Part shown: one piece after another, positions 27,846 to 43,746 of the stretch
Layout: each line of letters begins with the position of its first letter
Position numbering within the stretch: position 1 is the first letter of the stretch
The notes under the pieces: model-generated
What the model was told of the DNA's origin: nothing
Seen by the model: the letters and a program-made list of their open reading frames with translations, nothing else
Database searches by the model: none
Translations under genes and position numbers: made by a program
NCBI GenBank assembly: GCA_020055645.1
Contig: CM034548.1
Location: forward strand, 18,352,001 to 18,416,000
DNA: 64,000 bases
Direction of reading: 5' to 3'
Origin: Tomocerus qinae
Lineage: Eukaryota; Arthropoda; Collembola; Entomobryomorpha; Tomoceridae

Positions 27846-28302
27846 CCCCCGTCGTCGTCCTCCCTTTCTTTTCTCACACAACACTCGAAGAAGAAGCCTA
27901 TCTCTTCCTCGGACAGTTCTCAGCCAACCGAAGTAATGGTCGTCCCTCCCGAGGAGCTCTTCTTATCTACGCGTAATTTTGTTTTGATCCCGAATCGCTT
28001 TCTTCTCCACTTGATGCCCATGTTGATCTGAATCGGGATTTTGAGTCCGGGTCGACCAAATCATATTTTATCTCACGTTGTCCCCCTCCACACACACTCA
28101 CATTACGTCTCAACCCCAACATGTTCCAACTAAAAAACTCTTCTATGGAATGCAATTCTCATTTTCACTTGCGGTTCCACATCCGAGTTGGCTTTGGCTT
28201 CGAATCGACTGTCCCTGTTTGTCATAATGTAGAAATAGTATCGTAAGTAGAGCACTCCGTCCATCTCCGCTCGAGTTGTCTCTTAGGGACCAACCACGGA
28301 TT

Positions 28303-33064
<4,762 letters not shown>

Positions 33065-33956
33065 CGTGCCTTATCACTCTGCACAATGTATAGCTGAAGA
33101 TAATATTCTACCGAGTATCTTATCGAAGAGATATCTAAACTTTTCCACCAACCACTTACAAACAAGTGAAGTTTCCGGTTTTCTTTATTATAGAACTTGC
33201 AGTATTGGGATATGTTGAGAATTCCATGATCAAGGTTGATAATTCACCGGAAATGGTCAAATATAAGCACACACGCGACAAAAACTTGTGTAGACGACTA
33301 CTTAAAATTTCAGCACCACGGCACGGGTTAGAAATAATTTGTTTTGGTTTGGTTATATAACTTTTTGGTTTGGAAGAAGGATTACGTTGTGTATACAATG
33401 GATTGTAGAATTAAGATGGTTAATGAGAAAGTTAAGTGAAAGGAAGCCGTAGGCTAAGTAAATGAAGAACCGCACAGTTGGTTAGCATGAAAACGTCGGT
33501 GAGAGTACAATGAGTGTAAATGTAACTATTAGATCAGATAGATAAATAAAGGAAGAGAGAATTCATTGTTCAGAGGAAGTGAGAAGTTTGTTTTGTAGTT
33601 GGGGCTTTGGATATGGCACAGACTTGAATTCAGATTCTAAGGTCAGGTTGAACTTGTTTTCCTCGTGAGAGACTGACAGAGAATGTGCGGCTGGTGGAGA
33701 GAGTTGTGAGAACAAATAGAGGCAGAGAGAGAGAGGGACGAAGAGTCTCGGAAGAAAAGGGACGGCGGAGAGAGATCCGAGACGAGTTCCAACAATAGAG
33801 TCGGGATTAGTTAAACGACGGTTTGTTCCTGAATGCCAAATGAGAGATGCCCGGAGAAAGGTGTTGCGAGAAATCGAGGTGATGATAATGAAGACGATGA
33901 TGTGCGCTGAGCGGAAAAAATGACAAGATGACAAGTTTTGACAAGGAAGTCGGAGT
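33065..33956 (-). other. Candidate NK1 5' leader
   Basis: The stretch between the inferred start site and the ATG is C/T-rich on the transcribed strand, especially 33650-33790 (CTCTCTCTCTCTGCC). A 66-nt leader intron is possible: donor GTAAGTGG at 33159 and acceptor TTATCTTCAG ending at 33094. A 133-codon frame at 33563-33964 crosses the inferred start site and lacks known motifs, so it is not annotated as a gene. Confidence 0.35.
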
Positions 33957-33991
33957 GACATCAACTTTCAAGTGTGAACTTTGTTTATATA
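33953..33991 (-). promoter_or_regulatory. Candidate NK1 core promoter (TATA box plus initiator)
   Basis: On the minus strand TATATAAAC lies at 33991-33983. TCACTC, an arthropod-like initiator, lies at 33958-33953, with its A (33956) 33 bases after the T of TATAAA. It falls exactly at a G/A-to-C/T composition switch. The predicted leader is about 890 bases. Position and spacing fit a metazoan pol II promoter, but no transcript evidence is available here. Confidence 0.4.
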
Positions 33992-34559
33992 CAGACTACT
34001 TTACTTATTAGTGCGGGAATTATCCCACCACACAAATCCATAGCTGCTCCACGTCTGTCTAATATCTATCTTCACACGTTCTACCTCCACTCCCAACAAC
34101 GTTTCCCTATCTGTTGTTTTATGCTTTGTTGCTTAGGATATTAAAGGCTTGATGACCGGCCGTGAGTCTTTCCTGGAGTGACGGAGTAGTAAAAGTAAGT
34201 TTGGCTAAAGCCCAGAGCATACTGCATCAGATTGGAGAGGTAGAATGCCAAACATAGCAAAGAAATCATAAGTGCACTACATAGTATACACAGCCTCTCT
34301 GGATATACATCCTTATGGACGAAGGACGGGATATACTATGCATGCAACTCTTTTGTTAAGGAGCACTATCTAAGTATTGCATAGGAAAAAGAAACACCGT
34401 TTTTAGTAGTGTATTGCTCACTTCATAACATTCACATGGAATCGTGTACGGATTTACGCTTAGACAGGACACCCGGGCAGGGTCACTCGAAACACAATCT
34501 GTGTACATGCACAAAAAGAAGTGCACAACAACAGAGTCTTGTTGGCTATGTACATTAGT

Positions 34560-34900
34560 ATGAGTAGTAGGGAGATGTGTGAATCTGTATCCCTGTTACT
34601 AGAGGAGGATGAGTTATATTATATTACGTAAGAGGCGGTGTATGCATGGAGTGAGTACGAGGATTGCATGTGATGTGATGTAACGTGTGTGTATGTATGT
34701 GTAAGCAAATAAGTGGATGGCATTGCGCGCGATTATGTTCCAAGTTGGCGTGTAATAGCAAGGGAAGAGTAATTTTTCCACTTTCTTTCGTCCCGTTTTT
34801 GTTCCCATTGATGATCGTGGTGGATAGGAGGAGAGTTCTGATCCGCTCCCGGCCAACCCTGCACATTCCCCGTCCTCCTCTCTCTGCCATGCGTTCAATT
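34560..34900. other. G/A-to-C/T strand-composition switch near 34.85 kb
   Basis: G-rich plus strand (34565-34750, with GTGTGTGTATGTATGTGT) turns C/T-rich at about 34850 (CCTCCTCTCTCTGCC near 34870). It lies about 0.9 kb upstream of the inferred NK1 start site, so it could be an upstream promoter or enhancer of NK1. Confidence 0.35.
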
Positions 34901-35793
34901 ACTCTTACCTAGCCACATACTTCGCCCGACCTACTCCTTCATTGTATTACGTGGCTATCATCCAATTATTATCTATAGGCTTCTAATGCTATTCATAGGC
35001 ATCTCGTCCACTCCACTCCCATAATAACTATATCACATTTACTTACACATACTACCAAGGTCCCACTTAGACATCCTTCACCGATATTAACCGCACTCGT
35101 ACTACACTAGAAACACTCTGTTGGGAAACACAGGGTCAAACAACACAACCAATCTAATATCCAGTAATATGCTTCTCAGTTATCACTCTCATCACTCGCT
35201 ACCAAGGTTCCACAACCCCATGGGCTCTCTTTCCTATTGGGACTCAAATACCATCCTTCAGTAACTTGAAACAAAAAATCTTTTTTAATTCCCAACTAAT
35301 TGTTCAACACTATGTAGAATATATAGCTATAGGAAGACGCTTAGGCCAAAGGCTCATTATGTATGGTCAAAATAGCCATAAAATTTTATTTTTTTACCTA
35401 ATTTTTTCAAATTAATGCTACTAGTTTTCAATTATCTCATTGTATATCTTTTTTGTGCCGTATAATTCTTGCTCGTCTTAATTCTATTGGAAAGCTAGGT
35501 ATTTAATAAAATTTCTTTAGTCGACTTTTCCGAAATTATAAACCTTATTTGTATATTATAAAAATCTTTACGGCGTCATACCTATGTCAGATTTTTGTTC
35601 ACGTTTTTGCTGCACGTAAGCACTTTACTGTCTATATAGTGTCAGAGCAGAATAGTCTTCTTTTTATACCGAGAAGGGATAAGTTTAAACAAATGATTTT
35701 TCAGATTCCTATAAGCATTAGGAGTATTATACTTCGTTTTCTCTAAAGTAAGTGATAATATGCCCTTGTCCCTCAAATCACCAAAATATTGAA

Positions 35794-35951
35794 TTTTTGG
35801 ACAGGGTCGCAGCCAGGGGGGGGGCCGCCCCCCCTGAAATCGAAGAAAAGAAAGGAATTTTCGCCTTAAAACCCAAAAATTTTTCTCATATTTTCAATTT
35901 TTTTGTCGGCCCCCTCCGAAATTTTTTTCTGGCTGCGGCCCTGTTTTTGGA
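35794..35951. mobile_element. hAT-like miniature inverted-repeat element, family 1
   Basis: A 142-bp element (35802-35943) is flanked by a perfect 8-bp target duplication TTTTTGGA (35794-35801 and 35944-35951). The ends are inverted: CAGGGTCGCAGCCAG on the left, and CAGGGCCGCAGCCAG read from the right. Next to the left end is a run of nine G followed by CCGCCCCCCC, which makes an extra hairpin. CAGGG ends plus an 8-bp duplication are typical of hAT-superfamily non-autonomous elements. There is no coding capacity; it needs a transposase from elsewhere. Confidence 0.85.
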
Positions 35952-37734
35952 TATCGGAAAATTTTGTTACGTTCAGTAAATATTAAGGATTTTCAAGTTT
36001 TTAATTTTAAGTATTCATGCCCTCATAAATTGGCAAAACATTTTAGTATTAGGACATAAATTACGAGTTGGGAAATCACTTGTATTGTATATTCGTTATG
36101 ACCGATCCGCCCGATAGGCAAGCATTGTCTCAAATAATATTATTTATACCAGTGATTCCATTAACTCTATTTAGGAGCTCAAAACATTCCTTGTCACATT
36201 CCTCACAATCATTCTATTTTCAGTAAACTGTGCCAAAAATGAATTACAGATATAATTACATCACATATGGGGTTGTGATAATTAACGTTCTAAGAAATTT
36301 TCTATTCCCCTTTTCAACTTGTTTGTATTAAATTTCAGTTACAGATGACGGGAAAATTTCAGGAAAGTTGGTATAATTTATACAGACATAACCTTATTAA
36401 TATCATGCTACTCTGACTCTGGAATATTACTGCTATGTACATATACCATGAACTTTCTTCATTACTTATCACAGAAAAAACTCACTGGTAAATTTGTTCA
36501 TTAGCACACTGAAGAGCGTAATACTTTAATTGCATAGAATGCAAGTACTTAGTGAAAATATTGGTCGTTAAAGTAAGTCAAGTTTGTGTTATGCTTCACA
36601 CAAAATAGAACATAGTATGCTCTAGAGGCCTCTTTTGTGCAGAAAGGACGCAATTAACTAAGTGACATGGAACTCCATTCTAAGTGAGATACTATCACAT
36701 TGCATTGTCAGTCTAGACGTCTTCCTAAAGACTAAATGAATGCAGATTATCCTGAATAGCGGTCTTTAAGTATATTTTTAAAGTTTTTGAATGCAAAACC
36801 ATTAGCAAAAAAAACCATTTTCCTCAGTAGACATACAAACAAACCTACTTGGTCTCTCAACGTCTCAACTATCTCTTAAAAACTTTTAAAACTTTAAGTT
36901 ACTTCTAGAAACAAGAACAATATTTTATACGAAGAAAAATAAATAATGCAGATACTATTATACTTACATTATTACACTTACTTATTCATTTAAGGTTAAG
37001 AATGCATCTCAAAAACAGTTATGGGTTTGTCTTCAGCTCCGTGTCTAAAAATGTGCTTAGGGTTCAAGATTTCTATTTACAGAGCCTTTTGCCTTTGTTA
37101 GATAAACACTGTCTTATTACATTGGCTGGAAGTTTTTAATGCGGAATCTCAGTTTTTCCCTGCTTGAGTTTCATTTTTTAGAAATCCATTGTGAAGTTAC
37201 CATTAATTTAGTAGCTGTAGATTTAGCCTAAACAAGTTTGCGGTTTTTAGCAGTGAAAGTTTTGTGTAACCGTATCCGCTTAACAAAATGATACATAGTA
37301 TAGTAAAATAATGGAAGTAAACAAAAAATGAAAACGGGTATTTTTGTATGGGTAATGCAGAACAGTAAAATAAAAAGATAAAGTTTATGATTTCCTTGGT
37401 TAGAATGATGGATGTTGGGAATATTTTATTTGAAAAGGATTTTAGAATGGTTGGAGCGCATTGTAAGTCGTTTTATACATTTTATGTGTAAAGTAATGTG
37501 GAAGAATTTAGATAACATTTTAGAATTGCTACAAAAAGGTAAAATTTATGTATGTAGAGTTTTGTAGAGTGGTGTCTGGGAGTGTAGTGGAGATTGAAAA
37601 GAAAAATAGAGCTGTTTAGATGTTGGTTGGTTTGGTTGGTGTTAGCATCGCTTGATCCGAGGTTTCTAGTTGGGATGACGATTATTGTATTGGTATTTGC
37701 ACTGCTTTTATTGGTTTGCTGTGGATTTGGCTCG

Positions 37735-37990
37735 TGTCAGAGGTAGAGAGAGAGCACAAAGCCTTGTCGTAGTCGAGCTCCGTATTATTTGTCTGACTGA
37801 CTGAGTGAGTGAGTGAGAGTTGTGAGTTGGCGTGTTAGCAGAAGATCACATCTCGGGGTGAAAGTGAGAAGGGAATTTCTTACGGTTACCTACTCCACAC
37901 GACACTAAACTGCACTATAATATCTCACATCTCATCCGTGTTTGCCTTCTATTTGTAGCTCCAACCCATCCATCCATCCAGAGTCCACAC
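37735..37990. other. G/A-to-C/T strand-composition switch near 37.88 kb
   Basis: The G-rich plus strand includes GAGAGAGAG and a TGAG run (37793-37818). It changes near 37885 into C/T-rich sequence with a CATC run (about 37966-37980). It lies about 3.9 kb upstream of the inferred NK1 start. Same architecture as the NK1 promoter switch; function not shown. Confidence 0.35.
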
Positions 37991-40189
37991 AGATAATGCA
38001 TCTAACCGTTCTCATCTGATATGTCGTGTGTGCACAATAGAGACGAGTCTGTCAGAGAAAGAGACTCAATCGATGCACTCTGATCTGACTGACGATGAGA
38101 GTCACCCTATATACATCTCTATACATCCTACTTCTGCCTACTTCAATTTATATTAGTACATATGACACTCCCCGTACCACACCGAGGGGAAATATACAGA
38201 TCCGGACTGAATTCTTTCTATGGGGATGTTTTAATATTACAACGGATATCAACTACACAGATCTGGGGAAAGCTATCGGAAACGAGGTACCTGACTACTG
38301 GAAAATCCGGATTGAGTATCGATCATCTTGCAAACACCTACTCTCTCCTACCACTACTACTACAGTCTTATCCATCATCAGTTGATATGATTTATATATT
38401 TACGTGCAATCCTATCATCTAACACAAAAATTTCTTTAAGAGTCCTACATGAAGGCATTTGCAGTATTTCACTAATAATTATGACATGCAGTTCAGTTCT
38501 CCCTTTTTGATTCCAACGATTCAACTTACTGCGTTATCTTTAAGTCCATGCTTATGATTAATGATGTTTTTCATAATAATAAATGCATTATTTTAATCTC
38601 GAGCATATATTTTTAATTGCCGGGACGAAATAAATTTGTCAATATATAATCAAAGCACATAAACACACACAACTTAGTTTTCAAATTAATTTAATCTCAG
38701 AGCTACCCGTTTGGTAATTTAATGAAAGCTTGTTCACTTGTTCAATGATTTTATGGATTTTAGCATGTATGATTAATACTACCCCATCACAATTTCCTAT
38801 CCTGCTTTCACTCTTTAGAAATTTCATAGACAATTTCAAAAATATTTTATGCCATTGGCCATGAGATTTTTGATCAGCTCATCAATATCAGGTTTATTTT
38901 ACCTGTTAGGCTTTGCTTCTTAAGTACTTATTTACAAGTGAATCATAAAGGATATTTCTTGAATTCCAAATCCAGTGATTAATAAAAACTGATGTGAGTC
39001 ATGGAATTTTACTACTGTAATATTTGATGTTCATTCTAACATTTTAGCTGGGAATTTTGTATTTATACTTGGTGCTCAATGCAAAGTTTTAGAATTATTT
39101 AAAATGTAATTGAGTTGAAGAAATATTAAAACGTAACCTCCATTACTTGGTTAGGTCATTAGCCGACTTGTATCTTTGTACCTAAAGGTAGGCAATTGCC
39201 CATATTGAGATGGAAGAAACCTGTATTTATCCGTAGCCTCTTGTGCGACATGTACTTACATGAAAGTTGTTGTCTTTCCTATAAACTATTGTTCTCGTAT
39301 TTTAGTTTAATGTACCAAGCATTCTCTTATTCTCTAATATTTATTCGTAGTCTCAAGTCGTCTCGTATATAATGAAATGAAATCCTAACTATAAATATTA
39401 TATAATACTATAACCTCTTATTACGTGTTTGAAAATTAACTAGAATACAACCTTGATGAATAGCAAAGACCACCGTGTACACATTATTATTTAGAAGTGT
39501 TTTGAGTAAGTTTAGTCCCAATTCGAAGAAAATTCTACTATTTCATGGTTGTGTACTTTATGGATTTATTTTATGCAAATACACTTTTACACTATTTGAG
39601 TCCTAAGTGGTATACAAATTATTGTGATGCTGATGATGATCTAAAGTGGGACATGCACTTGAGAATCAAGTTGAACTAGTTGAAAGCGTTTGGTGATGCA
39701 TGATGGCTGTTTAAATGTACCAGGTTATTAGCGTGCCATACAAAGTGGGTATACCATATTAACAACAGCTTAGAAAAAAATGTATATATGCGCGTCCGTC
39801 CTAGTATTACGCAATAAAACTAATTTGAAACTAATAAAATGAGATAGGAGATTTTGGCTCACTCTCATCTATTGGGGTTGACATATGACAACTTGACAAA
39901 AGTGCATGATACTAATTTTATCACTAAGGTATCTACGATTTTAAAAATGTAATTGTTTGAACATAGAAAATGGATTTTATAATTTGTTAAAAGGAAAGCA
40001 AACTAATACTAATATTGACTGATTTATTGAATTGTAATTAGAAAATATTAATAGCAGTTCTTTACTAATTACTTTTCCATATTGGCATTAGGTTCTTTCT
40101 TCTCATTTCCCCTATAGCAAAATTAGTACATGTATTGAATGGGAATTAATTAAATGACTTGGGACATAGCAGAATAATTTGAATGGTGA

Positions 40190-41010
40190 GTATTGGAATG
40201 GTCGAATGTCCGGTGAGAGGAGGATTAGGAAGTGGAGATAGTAATAAGGTGAGGATAGGTGGAAATGGTATGACAGGAAATAATATGATTTGGGAAAGTT
40301 TGGTAAGTGGAGATATTTAGAGTCATCGGGATAAGTGCCTCGTGAGTAATGGTATTAGAAGTCGTTTTCGGACGTATTTAAAGACATAGGTAGGTGGGTC
40401 GGTAAGTGCTTCTATAGAGATGTTATTAAATAGTGTATGTAGGAGTAGCGAGGAGGAGAATGGACTTAAGTGAAGAGGATGATGGGATGATATGAGAAGA
40501 GCGGGCAAAATTGTGGGTTGGGAACAGATCCGCTGCAGAGCTTGCAGATCGAAATCCAATTAATGTTGAATGATTGTGATGCAAATACCCGAGTTTAAGG
40601 TCTATTGACCTCTAATTCGCGTGAAATTTAACGGAGGCATTTCCCTATCCAGTCGGAAATAGAGATTTTTCTGGTGTGCAAACGCGATTAAAATAGTGGG
40701 AGCAAGAGAGAGGCGCTCATCCGTGGAATAAAGTCATTTTGGGATAAATAGGATTGGAATTGGACAAGGGAGCGATGCAGCATAGATGTGTGCGTCTGCG
40801 GCATAATACCCGGATTATTTGCTTACGCCGGCTCCTTTCATAATACAACAGTCGACTCCAGCAGCCTCCACAATGCATTACCCGCGGAACTATTATATCC
40901 CTACTTTGGACCCATACGCGGGTTATGCATCTTTCCGTTTTACTATAAACACTCACGCTAAGCTGTTCCGTGCCATGACTTGCATTTCATCCTCACACAC
41001 AGGTAGGGAC
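40190..41010. other. G/A-to-C/T strand-composition switch near 40.82 kb
   Basis: A long G/A-rich arm (40195-40520, GGTGAGAGGAGGATTAGG) and a second one at 40695-40800 are followed by a C-rich arm from about 40820 (CTCCAGCAGCCTCCAC). A 64-codon plus-strand frame at 40819-41013 runs through the C-rich arm. It is unrecognised and is probably an effect of composition. Confidence 0.3.
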
Positions 41011-41750
41011 TAAGTACCTACTATAATCGCCTATATTTATTTATGTCACATACACAAATAGCTACTTGCCCACTGGATACATTCCCAAGCCAAATAATAT
41101 AATTACCATTTAGCTACTACGAGCCATTTTCTTTTAGCATATTGCGAAATCATTCCTTTACACGTCATCAGCATTGCATCTTAATATACCTATTGAAAAC
41201 CCATTCTTAAATAACATCTATATTTTACAAGTTGGTCGTAAATTGTATTTATAATTTTCTAAGTGTCTCATTCAGTCACTAATATTACCCAACCATCTCA
41301 TAAACTTGCAAAGCATTATAATTAGCAATTACAATGATTAGTTGCTCAACTTTTAGGTCTAGATAAATGTCACCTAGAACTTTACTTTCTTGGCTCATTT
41401 GTGTAACTATTGAATGAACTAAACACGAGCTTGGTTGTTTGCAAATACGTGCATTTGCAATGTCAAACGTTTGCACATGTGTGCTAATTCAAAGGAGAGA
41501 CAGCAATCAACTCTGCCACCTCGTCGTGTTTAATACGCTTCTTTTGAGATAATATGATTGCTATTAGGGCGAGAGATAAGTACTAATATTTCATAGCCAA
41601 TATATAATCAGCACTCTTTAATGTACTTGGTAGGACTGCAGATAATTTATGTAGTTCAGTACTCATGAAAATATAGTATAACGTACACCATGGTAGAAAT
41701 GTAACGGGCTTGTGTGGGAATGAATATTCTGATGCTTTTGTATTTAGGTG

Positions 41751-42178
41751 GATATAAACAGTGTTGTACTGTTGACCACTTTTTTGCATTTTGACCGGGC
41801 CACTGGTCAAAATGGTCAAAATGGTCAAAATGGCTAAAATGGTCAAAATATCAGTATACAGTTACTTAGGCTAGCAAATGAAATTTAAAATATTTAGATA
41901 ATGAAATATGGCCTAAAACCAATGAAACACTATTCTACTAACATCAGACTACAGAATGACACTCTCTAATCATTTTTAACTGCAATCTTTAGAAAGTTGT
42001 ATTTGTTGTTTACTGTTGCAGTAAAAGCTACCTTGGGGTCTCAATTAACCCCAAACAGGCATTTTGTCCATTTTGACCATTTTGACCACTTTTTAATTTT
42101 TTTTGACCGGGCCATTTTGACCATTATGACCATTATGACCACTAGTGGTTTTAACCACTGCACAACACTGGATATAAA
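41751..42178. mobile_element. hAT-like miniature element, family 2, with GGTCAAAAT repeats
   Basis: A 412-bp element (41759-42170) has a perfect 8-bp target duplication GATATAAA on each side (41751-41758 and 42171-42178). It has 9-bp terminal inverted repeats CAGTGTTGT. Inside each arm is a minisatellite of a 9-10-base unit GGTCAAAAT(G), direct on the left (about 41806-41850) and inverted on the right (about 42065-42145). GACCGGGCCA occurs in both arms. The middle is AT-rich and unique. Termini and duplication length indicate the hAT superfamily. It is non-coding; open frames reading His-Phe-Asp repeats are translations of the minisatellite. Confidence 0.85.
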
Positions 42179-43673
42179 CAATTACATCATTTAGGTAGTT
42201 GAGGAAGACAGTCTGTGGTGGTTGATGGGAGATGAGTTGGTTGAGACTAGTAATAATGTATTCCAAATGGAAATGGAAAAGTGACAATTAGTCAGTAAGA
42301 GAAGTCGTATTAGTAGAAGGAGAATAAGAACAACTCTAATTTAGTGTTTTGTGGCCTGGGCCGTACAGTTGAATGGAATGGGTGATGTGTTGTATGCATA
42401 TTGAGTTTTGTTTGCTGAGTTGGAGTTTATTTGAGTGTATTCAAGAGTAGAACTGTAATGGGTATCCTCATGCCTACGTTTGTTTTTTCTACATATTGTG
42501 CATTTGTAAGTACATACAGGGGGTTGTATGTAAATTACATGGATAAACTCGTTTCATTTTTCACGTCGTAAAATCTTAACAATTTTACTTTAAAATAATT
42601 TGTGTATTAAATATAAATTTCTAGTCCTCATTTAGCCACAAAACTATCAATCCTTTAAATGTCTCCAAAAATGCCGAGATTTGTATATTTCGAGAAAACA
42701 AGGAATTCATAAATTTTCATCTTTGTAACCTGAAATATTAAATAAGTAATTAAAATTTTGCAGTTAATTAATTTTATTATTTTGTTGGGTATAAATATTT
42801 TGTTAGATTATAACAAGAAATAATATAATGATATTATAATGTAATACAGAAAGATAATGCCCTGTAAAAGATGTAGAAGTAAAGTGTATTTAAATAGTGA
42901 TTATTACGGGACTGCCCTCGTATTGACGCGAGTTGGTTGTGCATTGAGATAGTGTGGATGAGATGAGACGAAGAAGGAGGAATGCGGAGCTGTGAAAGAA
43001 GTGATTGACAACGGTTCAGCCACGAGCATTTGTTTCTAATTAAAACGTCAGACTTGTTTTCAGTAGTGAATTGCTCCCCAGATTCCCAGCAATGTCCTCT
43101 TTTTTGTCAAGGAGTTAACTTTGTCTCTCGTCAGGCTGTCACTCCTAGTTCAATTACTTACTGAGCGAAAATTAATTACCTAAGCAGAAGTGAATGCGCT
43201 CGGGTGGTAAAGTTGAGTCGACCATCATCATTTTACTTACAGTCAGACACCAGAGATGATTAGTAGACCTATTTGCCTTTTATTACTATTATTTTTTCGG
43301 GAAAAAACTTTTTGGTGTCTTGCCTAACTTTCCGCTAAAATTAGATATGCACAATTCACAAAGTTAATTTCCTGTGCTCTGAATTGGACAGGGTCCTTAC
43401 TGCATGCTTGAAATAGCAATTTTTTCTTTCCGCGTCCCACACATTATTTCGCGCTTTATTAGATGGATTTTTTCACGCCCCTTACGGATTTCCATTATTC
43501 GTAATTACCTTTGTTCCTACTAGTTGGAACGTCTCCATCAGGGTCGCATCCGCATCACTTTTAACTCCAACCAGTTAGCACAGAAGAAGATTACTCAGCT
43601 CACTCCTCCGATCTTAAACAACAAACACGAAGCAACCCTTTCTTCTCTCATTTCCATCCCGTCCCATTTAGTT

Positions 43674-43746
43674 ACTTACATTACATTACATTAGCTACAT
43701 TATCCTACGTTACATTTACATTACATTGGCGTACATTACATTACTA
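43674..43746. repeat. Degenerate TTACA pentanucleotide repeat
   Basis: About ten copies of TTACA/ATTAC, interrupted by short non-matching stretches (for example TAGC and TCCTACG). Sits in C/T-rich gene-free DNA. Confidence 0.6.

Noticed and set aside
27967-28155. 62-codon minus-strand frame past the NK1 stop (ends SGSKQNYA)
   Set aside because: It lies in the probable 3' UTR; no acceptor or family match supports an alternative terminal exon.
33563-33964. 133-codon minus-strand open frame just upstream of NK1
   Set aside because: It crosses the inferred start site, lies in C/T-rich leader DNA and has no known domain; composition alone explains its length.
41997-42194. His-Phe-Asp repeat peptide
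   Set aside because: Translation of the GGTCAAAAT minisatellite within the hAT-like element.
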